The position numbers were made by a program, and so were the translations under genes. Below, one piece after another: positions 35,297 to 44,460 of a DNA stretch of 64,000 bases. Every line of letters starts with the position of its first letter. The first letter of the stretch is position 1. The notes below the pieces were generated by a model, which was not told the origin of the DNA, searched no databases, and saw nothing but the letters and a program-made list of their open reading frames with translations. Source of the DNA: Cytobacillus gottheilii (GTDB lineage Bacteria > Bacillota > Bacilli > Bacillales > Cytobacillaceae); contig NZ_KV440945.1 in assembly GCF_001636345.1 (NCBI RefSeq), positions 958,975 to 1,022,974 of the forward strand, in the 5' to 3' direction.

Positions 35297-35311
35297 TGAA
35301 AATCATTTTCA
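35297..35311. promoter_or_regulatory. Fur box 1
   Basis: TGAAAATCATTTTCA is a perfect 7-1-7 palindrome matching the Bacillus Fur operator (TGATAAT-N-ATTATCA type). It covers the -35/spacer of the minus-strand small-RNA promoter. Confidence 0.8.
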
Positions 35312-35359
35312 TTTATGGGTTAATCATAATACAAACATATCCAGGTGTCAACCGATAAA

Positions 35360-35374
35360 TGAAAATGATTATCA
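35360..35374. promoter_or_regulatory. Fur box 2
   Basis: TGAAAATGATTATCA, a 7-1-7 Fur operator match, ends 22 bp before the TTG start of yusU and should repress it when iron is sufficient. Confidence 0.8.
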
Positions 35375-35396
35375 AAGTCATTTAGGGGGTATATAA

Positions 35397-35645
35397 TTGG
35401 AAGATCAGTTGAAAGAACAATTAGATGGGTTGCTAGAGAAATATACAGAACTGTTAATTGGCGATACAAGTATAGAAAATCAGAACAAAGTGAAAGCCTG
35501 GATCCTGTATTCCTTTATAGCAAAATCAATGCCGCCTCTTGTTAAACATTGGAATGCAACTTACCCGGATGGCAAGGAATCGATTAAAAATGTCATTGAA
35601 GAAATAAAACAGCTAAACGAGGAACATAAGGGAAGCAAGGAATAA
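35397..35645 (+). CDS. yusU: YusU-like (DUF2573) small protein, Fur-controlled
   Basis: 82-residue soluble, mostly helical protein (DUF2573 family as in B. subtilis YusU), with the central WILYSFIAKSMPPLVKHWN segment and a charged C-terminal helix. Function is unknown. TTG start at 35397, preceded by TAGGGGGT. A Fur box lies immediately upstream, so it is expected to be made under iron limitation. In B. subtilis yusU neighbours the Fur-regulated yusV, which supports a link to iron, though yusV is absent here. Confidence 0.75.
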   Translation: MEDQLKEQLDGLLEKYTELLIGDTSIENQNKVKAWILYSFIAKSMPPLVKHWNATYPDGKESIKNVIEEIKQLNEEHKGSKE

Positions 35646-35753
35646 GGTAAAGGAGAAGTCCCAGAGAACAAACTAAAAAAATATATCTACAGGTCAGAAT
35701 AATATTCAGCACTCAGAATCTGTCTGATCATACAGACCATAATTCCAGCCAAT

Positions 35754-35783
35754 AAAAAAAGCCGTACCACCAATGATACGGCT
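35754..35783 (-). terminator. Terminator after the CotF-like genes
   Basis: AGCCGTA/TACGGCT stem with T7 on the minus strand. Confidence 0.92.
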
Positions 35784-35792
35784 GAAAGGGAT

Positions 35793-36143
35793 TTACTGTA
35801 ATGTGTTTCCGCCATTTCCATAAGGAAATTGGCTGGAGTATCCTTGGAATTGCTGGTAAGATTGCTGCAGCTTTTGAGGTTCTGCAGCTTCAAGCTTGTA
35901 CCATCCTTTTTGAAACATTAAGTTATAGAGATTACGCTGTTCATTCTGTGTGTCAGTAAAAATGTTTAATACATCCTGATAAAGAGCTTGGTGGCTTGCT
36001 TCATTTAAGAAAGTGCTATAAGAATCTGTCATGTATTTTTCCATTGTAAGTAAGTCACTTGTGAAATCACGATCATTCATTTGCGGAGTTTTAGGAATTT
36101 GTGTCTCTGGATTTTGTACTTTTTGCTGATTCTGATTCATCAT
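35793..36143 (-). CDS. CotF-like spore coat protein 1
   Basis: 116-residue protein of the CotF family. A Gln/Asn/Pro-rich N-terminus (MMNQNQQKVQNPETQ) is followed by a four-helix, ferritin-like domain (DFTSDLLTMEKYMTDSYSTFLNEAS and FTDTQNEQRNLYNLMFQKGWYKLE), and the C-terminus is Gln/Gly-rich. Such proteins are spore coat components. Start ATG 36143 follows GGGAGG; ATG 36140 is a possible alternative. It lies 12 bp after the second CotF-like gene and shares its transcript. Confidence 0.85.
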   Translation of the reverse strand: MMNQNQQKVQNPETQIPKTPQMNDRDFTSDLLTMEKYMTDSYSTFLNEASHQALYQDVLNIFTDTQNEQRNLYNLMFQKGWYKLEAAEPQKLQQSYQQFQGYSSQFPYGNGGNTLQ

Positions 36144-36155
36144 AATTCCTCCCAA

Positions 36156-36428
36156 TTACTGCTGCATGCCAGTAGATTGTTGATTTTGCTGATTCAAATG
36201 ACCAAGGATTCGCTCATAATGCTGCTGATGCATTTGTCCGCACCGTTCCATAGCTGCCTTTATTTCTTGATCCTGGCATTGTGTAGCATAGAAATGGGCT
36301 TTTTTCATAGCCAGTAAGTTCCATGAAAGCATATCAGTTAAATATAAAGAATCCTTTGAAGATATGATTTGAGGAGGCTGCTGCATGATTCCTTGCCCAT
36401 ACTCAGTTCCCATATTTTGCTGCTGCAT
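36156..36428 (-). CDS. CotF-like spore coat protein 2
   Basis: 90-residue helical protein, Gln/Met-rich at both ends (MQQQNMGTEYGQGIMQQPP and LNQQNQQSTGMQQ). Its core, SKDSLYLTDMLSWNLLAMKKAHFYATQCQDQEIK, corresponds to the first helices of CotF-type proteins. Start ATG 36428 follows GGAGGG. It forms a two-gene unit with the CotF-like gene downstream. An 8-bp inverted repeat (AACACGAA...TTCGTGTT, 36440-36465) lies in its leader. The 335-bp gap up to putM otherwise shows only promoter-like sequence. Confidence 0.78.
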   Translation of the reverse strand: MQQQNMGTEYGQGIMQQPPQIISSKDSLYLTDMLSWNLLAMKKAHFYATQCQDQEIKAAMERCGQMHQQHYERILGHLNQQNQQSTGMQQ

Positions 36429-36763
36429 AAATAATCCCTCCAACACGAAAGAAGTTTTGTTCGTGTTTATCATTCCACATAGGGTTATAATTATGCAGGA
36501 ATAACAATTCGACATATTTTTCACTTACTTATTTTCAGAATATTTAAAAGATGTTAAAATAGAAATGGTCAGGCTGCCTGCACACGTCCTTTTCGCTGAT
36601 TGCCTTGAGCAGCGAATTCATAGACAAATTCCTCCGAATGCTTCAGCTTTGACAGACCAATGTTTTTATCAAACTATAAGGAGTTTTCAACTATATATAA
36701 CTTTCCTATATGTTTTTTAAAAAGATGTCTAATCAAATCTATGACATTTGAGGAGGAGTGAGG

Positions 36764-37708
36764 ATGACGGCTTTAAGAAATATTTTTCTATTTTTATCGA
36801 AAAATAAAAGATTAACGATGGTTGCTAAAAAATACGGTTTTCGTTTCGGAGCCTCGCGATACATAGCAGGCAAGAATATAACAGAAGCAGTTGAAGTAAT
36901 AAAAAGTTTGGATCGAAAAGGATTATCTGTTACCGTTGATTGCCTTGGGGAATTTGTTGACAACGAAGCTGAAGCAAACGCAACTGCCAATCATTTGGTG
37001 AAATTAATTGAAACATTGGGACAAGAATCTCTAGATGCTGAGATTTCCGTCAAGTTAACATCCTTGGGTCTGGATATTTCAAACGATCTTGCGCTTAGAA
37101 ATATGAAACGAATTCTAGATGCAGCAGAACAGCAAAATATCTTTGTTACCATTGATATGGAAGATTCATTACGCTGCGGCCAGACATTGGAGATCTTTAC
37201 ATTACTTAAATTAAGCTATAAAGATATTGGCACAGTCATCCAAGCATATTTATATAGAACAATGGAAGACATGCATGTATTAAACCCATATTCGCCTAGT
37301 CTGAGATTAGTGAAAGGGGCATATAAAGAATCGCCAGAAGTCGCATTTTCAGCAAAACAGGCAATTGATGACAACTTTAAAAAAATTATAGAAATGCATT
37401 TGCGGAATGGACATTATACTGCTATTGCCACTCATGATGATGACATTATTGAATATACTAAGCAGCTTGTGACCAAATATCAGATTCCATATAGCCAGTT
37501 TGAGTTTCAGCTGCTTTATGGTGTGAAAGTAGATCGGCAGCTTGAGCTTCGCCGTGAAGGGTATAAAGTTCGCCTTTATGTTCCATTTGGAGAGGATTGG
37601 TTTGGTTATTATATGAGAAGGATGGCTGAGTATCCGGCGAACCCATTTTTACATAAAAATAAATTCACTGGAAAAAAGACAGGAATTCACCTGCTTCAAA
37701 AGGAGTAA
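36764..37708 (+). CDS. putM: Proline dehydrogenase
   Basis: 314-residue FAD enzyme that oxidises proline to pyrroline-5-carboxylate, the first step of proline catabolism (PutM/PutB/FadM group). Motifs of the TIM-barrel active site are visible: VTVDCLGEFV, AEISVKLTSLGLD, IDMEDS, LRLVKGAYKES, FEFQLLYGV and the C-terminal VRLYVPFGEDWFGYYMRRMAEYPAN, where the arginines bind the proline carboxylate. Start ATG 36764 follows AGGAGGAG. A TTGACA at 36649 is a possible -35. No P5C dehydrogenase gene lies nearby. As in B. subtilis, it sits beside the fad genes. Confidence 0.92.
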   Translation: MTALRNIFLFLSKNKRLTMVAKKYGFRFGASRYIAGKNITEAVEVIKSLDRKGLSVTVDCLGEFVDNEAEANATANHLVKLIETLGQESLDAEISVKLTSLGLDISNDLALRNMKRILDAAEQQNIFVTIDMEDSLRCGQTLEIFTLLKLSYKDIGTVIQAYLYRTMEDMHVLNPYSPSLRLVKGAYKESPEVAFSAKQAIDDNFKKIIEMHLRNGHYTAIATHDDDIIEYTKQLVTKYQIPYSQFEFQLLYGVKVDRQLELRREGYKVRLYVPFGEDWFGYYMRRMAEYPANPFLHKNKFTGKKTGIHLLQKE

Positions 37709-37920
37709 AAATAAATTCTGCTGTTACAGGCTGCCTATAACGCTCGCTTCATCGGTCTCTATACAGATTCGATTTTCCTCGGTGCTCTTTCTTTTAAGGG
37801 CAAGCGTTTAAACAGCCTGACATGATAAAAAATCATCTGCCAGAAAAGCGGTAAGATTGCATTAGATATGCAAGCAGAGACTTTTTGGTCATTATGAGTA
37901 ACAGGGAACCTTATTTTATC

Positions 37921-38052
37921 TTATTTTTTGAATTGATTATTTTGGCTATTGACTTTGCCGCCGCCGTCCGCTTCGACAGTAGGACCTGCATCTCCTTTAA
38001 CACTAGCAGCGCTGACACCAGCCTTTGAAGGATTCTTCTTTCTTTTTGCCAT
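37921..38052 (-). CDS. yuzL: YuzL-family small protein
   Basis: 43-residue protein beginning MAKRKKNPSKAGVSAASVKG and continuing with a Gly-rich segment to QNNQFKK. The Lys-rich start and KAGVSAASV motif are typical of the YuzL family of Bacillus, whose function is not known. The ribosome site GGAGGTGAGGAAACATG is strong on the minus strand. It lies divergent to the fad operon, matching the position of yuzL in B. subtilis. Confidence 0.85.
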   Translation of the reverse strand: MAKRKKNPSKAGVSAASVKGDAGPTVEADGGGKVNSQNNQFKK

Positions 38053-38169
38053 GTTTCCTCACCTCCATATTAGAGCAGGGGGTGCTCTAACTTCTTCCGT
38101 TCTAAAGTGCTTCATTTTTAAAATGAATATACTTGTTTATAAATATTTTCATTTTTCAGCCATTAATGA

Positions 38170-38198
38170 TTGCTTAAATATTGCAAATATTTTATTAT
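38170..38198 (+). promoter_or_regulatory. Candidate promoter of the fad operon
   Basis: TTGCTT at 38170-38175 and TATTAT at 38193-38198, 17 bp apart, with the FadR-type operator about 47 bp downstream. Confidence 0.4.
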
Positions 38199-38244
38199 AA
38201 TAATTAACAGGACACATTCAGTGATCTTTTTTTTAGAGTAAAAA

Positions 38245-38262
38245 TGAATGATTGTTCATTCA
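38245..38262. promoter_or_regulatory. FadR-type operator
   Basis: TGAATGA-TTGT-TCATTCA is a near-perfect palindrome that matches the FadR operator of Bacillus (TGAATGA...TCATTCA). It lies 23 bp before the fadN start, so long-chain acyl-CoA should relieve repression of the fad genes. Confidence 0.85.
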
Positions 38263-38284
38263 AAAAAGCAAGGGGGACGTAAAG

Positions 38285-40669
38285 TTGATTCAGCACATTA
38301 AAAAAGCAGCTGTACTTGGCTCAGGAGTAATGGGATCTGGTATTGCAGCTCATCTTGCAAATATCGGGATTCCGACTTTATTACTTGATATTGCACCAAA
38401 AGAATTAACAGAAGAAGAGAGTGCTAAAGGGCTGAAGCTAGAAGACCGTGTAGTCCGCAACCGTATTAGTGAAACAGGAAGACAAAAGCTGTTGAAACAA
38501 AAACCTGCACCTTTTACCTCTAAAGCCAATATCGCTTTGATTGAAGCAGGTAACTTTGAAGACGATATGGAACGCTTAAAAGAAGTTGATTGGATTATTG
38601 AGGTAGTTGTAGAAAATTTGGCCATTAAAAAGCAAGTTTTTGATTTAGTCGACACACATCGAAAACAAGGCAGCATTATAAGCTCCAATACTTCTGGTAT
38701 TTCTGTTGAGAAAATGGCAGAGGGACGTTCAGAAGATTTTAGAAAGCATTTTCTTGGTACACATTTTTTCAATCCTCCACGTTATTTAAAGCTTCTTGAA
38801 GTGATACCGACGTCTGAAACAGATTTAGAAGTTCTATCCTTTATGAAGAAATTTGGCGAGGATGTATTAGGAAAAGGGGTAGTTGAAGCGAAAGATACGC
38901 CTAACTTTATTGCCAATCGTATTGGTACGTACGGTTTGCTTGTAACGGTTCAGCAGATGTTAGAAGGCGGGTATAGCGTAGGGGAAGTGGACTCTGTCAC
39001 AGGTCCGCTCATTGGCAGGCCCAAAAGTGCCACGTTCAGAACACTTGATGTCGTCGGTTTAGATACATTCGCTCATGTTGCCAAAAATGTATACGATCAA
39101 GTAGAAGGTGCGGAGAAAAAAGTATTTGAAATACCAGGTTTTATACAAAAAATGCTGGACAACGGCTGGTACGGAAGTAAGTCTGGTCAAGGTTTTTATG
39201 TGAAACAAGGAAAAGACATACTCGAATTGAACCCTGAAACATTGGAATACATCCCGCGTCAAAAATTAAAAACTGAAGCAGTCGAAATGAGCAAGCAGCA
39301 AAAAGGAACAGCGAATAAAATGAAAGCGCTTGTATACGCAGATGATCGTGCCGGTCAGCTTCTCTGGAATATATTAAGCCCCGTTTTCTCATATTCTGCC
39401 CAATTGTATGGTGAGATTGCTGATGACATACAAGCAATTGATTCTGCCATGAAATGGGGATTTGGCTGGGAGTTAGGTCCGTTTGAAGCATGGGATGCCC
39501 TTGGAGTTGAGAAAGCTGTACAGAAAATGAAAGATTCAAACATAGACGTTCCAGCTTGGGTAACGGACATGCTCGCAAAAGGATTTACTTCCTTCTATAA
39601 AGAGGAAGATGGAGATCTTTACTTTTATCATCATGGCGAATATAAACCTATGGAAGAGAACGAAAAGGTTATCAGCTTAAAACGCTTGAAAAAGAAAAAT
39701 GGCGTTATTAAAAAGAATACTGGTGCCAGCCTGATTGATCTTGGAGATGGAGTTGCCTTGCTGGAATTCCATTCGCAAAGCAATGCCATTGGACTTGATA
39801 TTCTGCAGATGATCAACTTTGCTGTAGATGAGGTTGAAAAGAATTACAAAGGACTTGTAATCGGCAACCAAGGAATGAATTTCTGTGTTGGTGCTAATCT
39901 CGGCATGATTTTAATGGAAGCACAAGATGACAATATTTACGAATTGGATATGGTTGTAAGACACTTTCAAAATGCCATGATGAAAATTAAATATAGTTCA
40001 AAACCAGTCGTTGCAGCTCCGTTTGCGATGACATTAGGAGGAGGAGCAGAGGTTTGTCTGCCTGCTGCACATATTCAGGCTTCTAGTGAGACTTACATGG
40101 GACTTGTTGAAGCGGGTGTAGGCCTGATCCCTGGAGGAGGGGGCAATAAAGAGCTTTATATAAAACACTTAAGCAGCATGCCTAAAGGAGTAGACTTTGA
40201 TCTTCAGCAGGTTGCCAATCGAGTGTTCGAGACGATTGCCATGGCTAAAGTTTCTACCTCTGGTGAGGAAGCTAGAGAAAATAACTTCTTAAATAGTGCT
40301 GACGGCATCAGTGTAAATGGAGATCATTTGCTTTATGATGCCAAACAGGCTGTCATTTCCCTTCATGCCAAAGGATATACAGCTCCAGTTCGCCGAAAAG
40401 TCCCAGTCGTAGGAGAAACAGGCTACGCCACTCTCCTTTTAGGTGCTCAATCAATGGTTCGTTCAGGATATATTTCAGAGCATGATTTGAAGATTGCCAA
40501 AAAGCTGGCTTTTGTACTTGCTGGCGGCAAGGTGCCATACGGAACAGAGGTTGATGAGCAATACTTGCTGGATTTAGAACGAGAAGCTTTTTTAAGCCTT
40601 GTAGCTGAACCAAAATCTCAGCAGCGCATGCAGCATATGCTTTTAAAAGGCAAACCGCTTCGTAATTAA
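38285..40669 (+). CDS. fadN: 3-hydroxyacyl-CoA dehydrogenase/enoyl-CoA hydratase fusion
   Basis: 794-residue bifunctional beta-oxidation enzyme. The N-terminal half is an NAD-dependent 3-hydroxyacyl-CoA dehydrogenase: Rossmann GSGVMGSGIAAHLANIG near residues 13-29, SSNTSGISVEKMA, and the catalytic GTHFFNPPRYLKLLEV. The C-terminal part holds an enoyl-CoA hydratase-like region with GMNFCVGANLGMIL and AAPFAMTLGGGAEVCLPA, followed by the GLVEAGVGLIPGGGGNKE active-site segment. A TTG start at 38285 fits the AAGGGGG site. First gene of fadN-fadA-fadE, under a FadR-type operator. Confidence 0.95.
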   Translation: MIQHIKKAAVLGSGVMGSGIAAHLANIGIPTLLLDIAPKELTEEESAKGLKLEDRVVRNRISETGRQKLLKQKPAPFTSKANIALIEAGNFEDDMERLKEVDWIIEVVVENLAIKKQVFDLVDTHRKQGSIISSNTSGISVEKMAEGRSEDFRKHFLGTHFFNPPRYLKLLEVIPTSETDLEVLSFMKKFGEDVLGKGVVEAKDTPNFIANRIGTYGLLVTVQQMLEGGYSVGEVDSVTGPLIGRPKSATFRTLDVVGLDTFAHVAKNVYDQVEGAEKKVFEIPGFIQKMLDNGWYGSKSGQGFYVKQGKDILELNPETLEYIPRQKLKTEAVEMSKQQKGTANKMKALVYADDRAGQLLWNILSPVFSYSAQLYGEIADDIQAIDSAMKWGFGWELGPFEAWDALGVEKAVQKMKDSNIDVPAWVTDMLAKGFTSFYKEEDGDLYFYHHGEYKPMEENEKVISLKRLKKKNGVIKKNTGASLIDLGDGVALLEFHSQSNAIGLDILQMINFAVDEVEKNYKGLVIGNQGMNFCVGANLGMILMEAQDDNIYELDMVVRHFQNAMMKIKYSSKPVVAAPFAMTLGGGAEVCLPAAHIQASSETYMGLVEAGVGLIPGGGGNKELYIKHLSSMPKGVDFDLQQVANRVFETIAMAKVSTSGEEARENNFLNSADGISVNGDHLLYDAKQAVISLHAKGYTAPVRRKVPVVGETGYATLLLGAQSMVRSGYISEHDLKIAKKLAFVLAGGKVPYGTEVDEQYLLDLEREAFLSLVAEPKSQQRMQHMLLKGKPLRN

Positions 40670-40714
40670 TGAGGAGTTTCATAGATTCAAAACAGACGAA
40701 AGTGAGGGAATAGC

Positions 40715-41890
40715 ATGAGAGAAGCTGTTATTGTCGCTGGTGCAAGGACACCGGTTGGAAAGGCGAAAAAAGGAAGCCTTGCTGCCGTAAGACCGGATGA
40801 TCTCGGTGCACTGGTTGTAAAAGAAACACTTAAACGTGCCGGCAATTACGAAGGAAACATTGACGACCTGATCCTTGGCTGTGCGATGCCGGAAGCAGAA
40901 CAAGGAATGAATATGGCAAGAAATATAGGAGCATTAGCGGGATTGCCGCATACGGTTCCAGCTATTACGATTAATCGTTATTGTTCATCAGGGCTCCAAT
41001 CAATTGCATATGCAGCCGAAAAAATTATGCTTGGAAATGCAGATGCTATTATTGCAGGCGGTGCTGAATCGATGAGCTTAGTGCCGATGATGGGACATGT
41101 GGTTCGCCCAAATGTGAAATTGGCAGAAAATGCACCTGAATATTATATGAGCATGGGACATACAGCAGAAGAAGTAGCGAATAAATACGGTATTTCCCGG
41201 GAAGACCAGGATGCCTTTGCTGTCCGCAGTCACCAAAGAGCAGCAAAAGCCCTTCAAGAGGGGAAATTTAATGACGAGATTGTTCCAGTAGGTGTCACTC
41301 GCCGGACTGTTGGCGATGATCATAAGTTAATAGAAAAGCAGTTTCAATTTACTGAAGATGAGGGTGTTCGAGCTGAGTCTACGGTTTCAACTCTGGCAAA
41401 ACTTCGGCCAGCCTTTTCGGTGAAAGGAACAGTTACAGCCGGAAACTCGTCTCAAACAAGTGATGGAGCGGCAGCTGTGATGGTTATGGACCGGGAAAAG
41501 GCAGAGGGACTAGGGTTGGCGCCAATGGTAAAATTTAAAAGCTTTGCGGTTGGCGGGGTTCCTCCAGAAGTTATGGGGATAGGTCCAATTGTAGCGATTC
41601 CAAAAGCTTTAAAGCTCGCTGGATTAGAATTAAGTGATATCGGCCTGTTTGAACTGAACGAGGCATTTGCTTCACAGTCAATTCAGATCATTCGTGAGCT
41701 TGGATTGGATGAGGAGAAGGTTAACGTCAATGGAGGCGCCATTGCGCTTGGCCATCCGCTAGGCTGCACAGGAACCAAACTAACACTCTCCTTAATACAT
41801 GAGATGAAACGGCGTAATCAGCAATTTGGTGTTGTCACCATGTGTATTGGCGGAGGAATGGGCGCAGCGGGCGTGTTTGAATTAATTTAA
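40715..41890 (+). CDS. fadA: Acetyl-CoA C-acyltransferase (3-ketoacyl-CoA thiolase)
   Basis: 391-residue thiolase catalysing the last step of beta-oxidation, cleaving 3-ketoacyl-CoA with CoA. The acyl-accepting cysteine is in NRYCSSGLQ (near residue 91). The catalytic histidine and second cysteine lie in [16 protein letters not shown] and [13 protein letters not shown] near the C-terminus, with NEAFASQ near 315. Start ATG 40715 follows GTGAGGG. Between fadN and fadE, same strand, no terminators. Confidence 0.96.
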   Translation: MREAVIVAGARTPVGKAKKGSLAAVRPDDLGALVVKETLKRAGNYEGNIDDLILGCAMPEAEQGMNMARNIGALAGLPHTVPAITINRYCSSGLQSIAYAAEKIMLGNADAIIAGGAESMSLVPMMGHVVRPNVKLAENAPEYYMSMGHTAEEVANKYGISREDQDAFAVRSHQRAAKALQEGKFNDEIVPVGVTRRTVGDDHKLIEKQFQFTEDEGVRAESTVSTLAKLRPAFSVKGTVTAGNSSQTSDGAAAVMVMDREKAEGLGLAPMVKFKSFAVGGVPPEVMGIGPIVAIPKALKLAGLELSDIGLFELNEAFASQSIQIIRELGLDEEKVNVNGGAIALGHPLGCTGTKLTLSLIHEMKRRNQQFGVVTMCIGGGMGAAGVFELI

Positions 41891-41968
41891 GGACAAATGA
41901 TTTAGCAGTATATATACATTTTTTGTTTAATATATTTTTAAAAAACAGAAGCTGAACGGAGGATAACA

Positions 41969-43753
41969 ATGTCAAACCAAACCGAAAAAGCAATTAAAGG
42001 CGGAAGCTTTTTAATTGAAGATGTCTCATATGAAAATGTGTTTACACCAGAGGACTATACAGACGAACAAATTATGATTGCCAAAACCACAGAGGAGTAC
42101 GTGATCAATGAGGTGCTTCCAGAGGTCGAGCATCTTGAAAATCATGAATTCGATCGCTCTGTCAAACTATTAAAACAAGCGGGAGAACTTGGCCTGCTAG
42201 GAGCTGATGTGCCTGAAGAATACGGCGGCCTAGGCCTTGATAAAATCAGCTCTGCTTTAATTGCTGAAAAGATGTCCCGTGCCGGAGGATTCTCCATTTC
42301 TCACGGAGCACATGTTGGAATTGGCTCATTGCCAATCGTGCTATTTGGAAATGAAGAGCAAAAACAAAAATATCTTCCTCCACTCGCAACTGGAGAAAAG
42401 CTTGCTGCCTATGCTTTAACGGAGCCAGGCTCTGGATCAGACGCATTGGGAGCAAGAACAACGGCTAAACTGAACGAAGCAGGCACTCATTATGTGTTAA
42501 ATGGTGAAAAACAGTGGATCACAAACGCTGGTTTTGCAGATGTGTTTGTTGTATATGCCAAAATTGATGGAGAGCACTTTTCTGCCTTTATAGTCGAGAG
42601 AGAATATGAAGGTGTATCTGTTGGACCAGAGGAAAAGAAAATGGGGATTAAGAGCTCATCGACACGAACATTAATCCTGGAGGATGCGCTTGTACCGAAA
42701 GAAAACCTGCTCGGTGAATATGGAAAAGGTCATATTATTGCATTCAATATTTTAAATATTGGCCGTTATAAATTAGGTGTAGGAGCAGTTGGAGCATCTA
42801 AGCGGGCATTTGAGGTTACGGTAGAATATACAAACCAGCGCCAGCAGTTTAAAACGCCTATTTCCCAATTTAACTTAACAAAAGAGAAGCTTGGCACAAT
42901 GGCTTCCAAATTGTATGCAGCAGAAAGCTCTGTTTATCGAACAGTAGGTTTGTTTGAAGACCGCATGAGCAGATTGTCAGAAGAAGAAGTAAAGGATGGC
43001 AAAGAAGTGGCGAAATCGATTGCTGAATATGCAATTGAATGCTCTTTAAATAAGTTTTTCGCAACTGAAGTACTCGATTATGTAGCTGATGAAGGTGTTC
43101 AGCTTCATGGCGGCTATGGATTTATGGCAGAATATGAAATTGAAAGAATTTATCGTGATTCAAGAATCAACCGCATCTTCGAAGGAACAAATGAGATTAA
43201 CCGCTTGTTAGTTCCTGGCACTTATTTGCGTAAAGCCTTCAAAGGCGAGTTGCCATTATTCGAGAAAGCACAGGCGCTTCAAGAAGAATTAATGATGCTG
43301 ATGCCAGAAGAACCAGGTGACGAACCTCTTGCACAGGAAAAATATCTCGTGAAAAATGCAAAGAAAATTGGCCTTTTGGCAGCTGGCTTAGCAGCACAGA
43401 AATATGGCAAAGCATTAGAAAAAGAGCAAGAGATTCTAGTAAATGTTGCTGATATCGTATCGAATGCTTATGCAATGGAATCAGCTGTTCTGCGCACCGA
43501 AAAAGCCATTGCGGCAACAGGGGCAGAGAAAAACAACCAAAAACTCCTTTATACGCAAATTTTCTGTCAGGAAGCGTTTAATGAAATAGAGCAAATTGCA
43601 AAAGAGACACTTGTAGCAGTTGAAACAGGTGATGGCCTGCGCATGATGCTGTCAGCATTGCGAAAATTTACTCGTCATACGCCTATTAACGTGATCGCTA
43701 AGAAACGCGAAGCATCTGAAAAAATCATCGATGCTGAACGCTACGTACTTTAA
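41969..43753 (+). CDS. fadE: Acyl-CoA dehydrogenase
   Basis: 594-residue FAD acyl-CoA dehydrogenase that performs the first step of beta-oxidation. The first 380 residues form the standard fold: LGLLGADVPEEYGGLGLD, YALTEPGSGSDALGARTTA, WITNAGFADVFVVYAKI, and QLHGGYGFMAEYEIERIYRDSRINRIFEGTNEINR, with a catalytic-type glutamate in GGYGFM...FEGTNEIN. A C-terminal extension of about 170 residues is typical of the large Bacillus FadE (YusJ) class. Start ATG 41969 after GGAGGAT. Confidence 0.95.
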   Translation: MSNQTEKAIKGGSFLIEDVSYENVFTPEDYTDEQIMIAKTTEEYVINEVLPEVEHLENHEFDRSVKLLKQAGELGLLGADVPEEYGGLGLDKISSALIAEKMSRAGGFSISHGAHVGIGSLPIVLFGNEEQKQKYLPPLATGEKLAAYALTEPGSGSDALGARTTAKLNEAGTHYVLNGEKQWITNAGFADVFVVYAKIDGEHFSAFIVEREYEGVSVGPEEKKMGIKSSSTRTLILEDALVPKENLLGEYGKGHIIAFNILNIGRYKLGVGAVGASKRAFEVTVEYTNQRQQFKTPISQFNLTKEKLGTMASKLYAAESSVYRTVGLFEDRMSRLSEEEVKDGKEVAKSIAEYAIECSLNKFFATEVLDYVADEGVQLHGGYGFMAEYEIERIYRDSRINRIFEGTNEINRLLVPGTYLRKAFKGELPLFEKAQALQEELMMLMPEEPGDEPLAQEKYLVKNAKKIGLLAAGLAAQKYGKALEKEQEILVNVADIVSNAYAMESAVLRTEKAIAATGAEKNNQKLLYTQIFCQEAFNEIEQIAKETLVAVETGDGLRMMLSALRKFTRHTPINVIAKKREASEKIIDAERYVL

Positions 43754-43760
43754 GAAGATT

Positions 43761-43788
43761 GCTCCCTTCAATACGGAGGGAGCTTTTT
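43761..43788 (+). terminator. Terminator after the fad operon
   Basis: GCTCCCT/AGGGAGC stem followed by T5. Confidence 0.92.
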
Positions 43789-44013
43789 ATATGAAGTACT
43801 TTTTGTAGAACACTCACATACAACCAATCTATTCCGCTGTATTTCCCAGTTTGTAGGTATATAATCAATTAAATTCTGCTGTAGGAATACACCGGCTGTT
43901 ACTTAGTCAGATACCAAATTTGTTATGAAAAATAGGCCATATATGATACTATTCTTTTGAAGATAATAGTTTTAACACTAGCAAGGATATGTTAAGATTG
44001 GATGGTGAAAACT

Positions 44014-44373
44014 ATGGCGCATACATTTTATTGGTACCCTAAATGCGGTACATGCCGTAATGCGAAAAAATGGCTTGATAAGCATCAAATTTCTTACGAA
44101 GCAATACATATTGCCGACAATCCGCCTTCTCGCGATGAGCTTGCAGAGCTTTATAAAAAAAGCGGATTAGAGCTAAAAAAATTCTTTAATACAAGCGGAA
44201 TGAAATACCGTGAACTTGGCTTAAAGGATAAAGTAAAAACCGCATCTGAGGATGAGCTTTTAGATATCTTGGCTTCAGACGGAATGCTCATAAAAAGGCC
44301 AATTCTAACCGACGGTTCAAAGGTGACGGTTGGTTTTAAAGAAGATGAGTATGCAAAAACGTGGCTCGCTTAA
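44014..44373 (+). CDS. yusI: ArsC/Spx-family thioredoxin-fold protein
   Basis: 119-residue protein of the arsenate reductase/Spx superfamily. It begins TFYWYPKCGTCRNAKKWLD with a CxxC (residues about 11-14), then KKFFNTSGMKYRELGLKDK and a C-terminal IKRPILTDGSKVTVGFKEDEY, which is the ArsC-like substrate loop. Spx itself binds RNA polymerase; YusI-type proteins are of unclear role. ATG 44014 is preferred because GGTGA lies five bases upstream; ATG 44002 is in frame but lacks a site. The position between fadE and gcvH matches B. subtilis. Confidence 0.85.
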   Translation: MAHTFYWYPKCGTCRNAKKWLDKHQISYEAIHIADNPPSRDELAELYKKSGLELKKFFNTSGMKYRELGLKDKVKTASEDELLDILASDGMLIKRPILTDGSKVTVGFKEDEYAKTWLA

Positions 44374-44460
44374 CCGAAGATTTACGTAACGAGAGAGCTA
44401 TAAAAGCTTATACTGGCTTAATTTCAGAACGAGATCAATTTTGAATAGTGTCTAGCAGCT

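Noticed and set aside
35687-35893. 68-codon minus-strand frame
   Set aside because: It overlaps the terminator and end of the CotF-like gene in another frame; a shadow.
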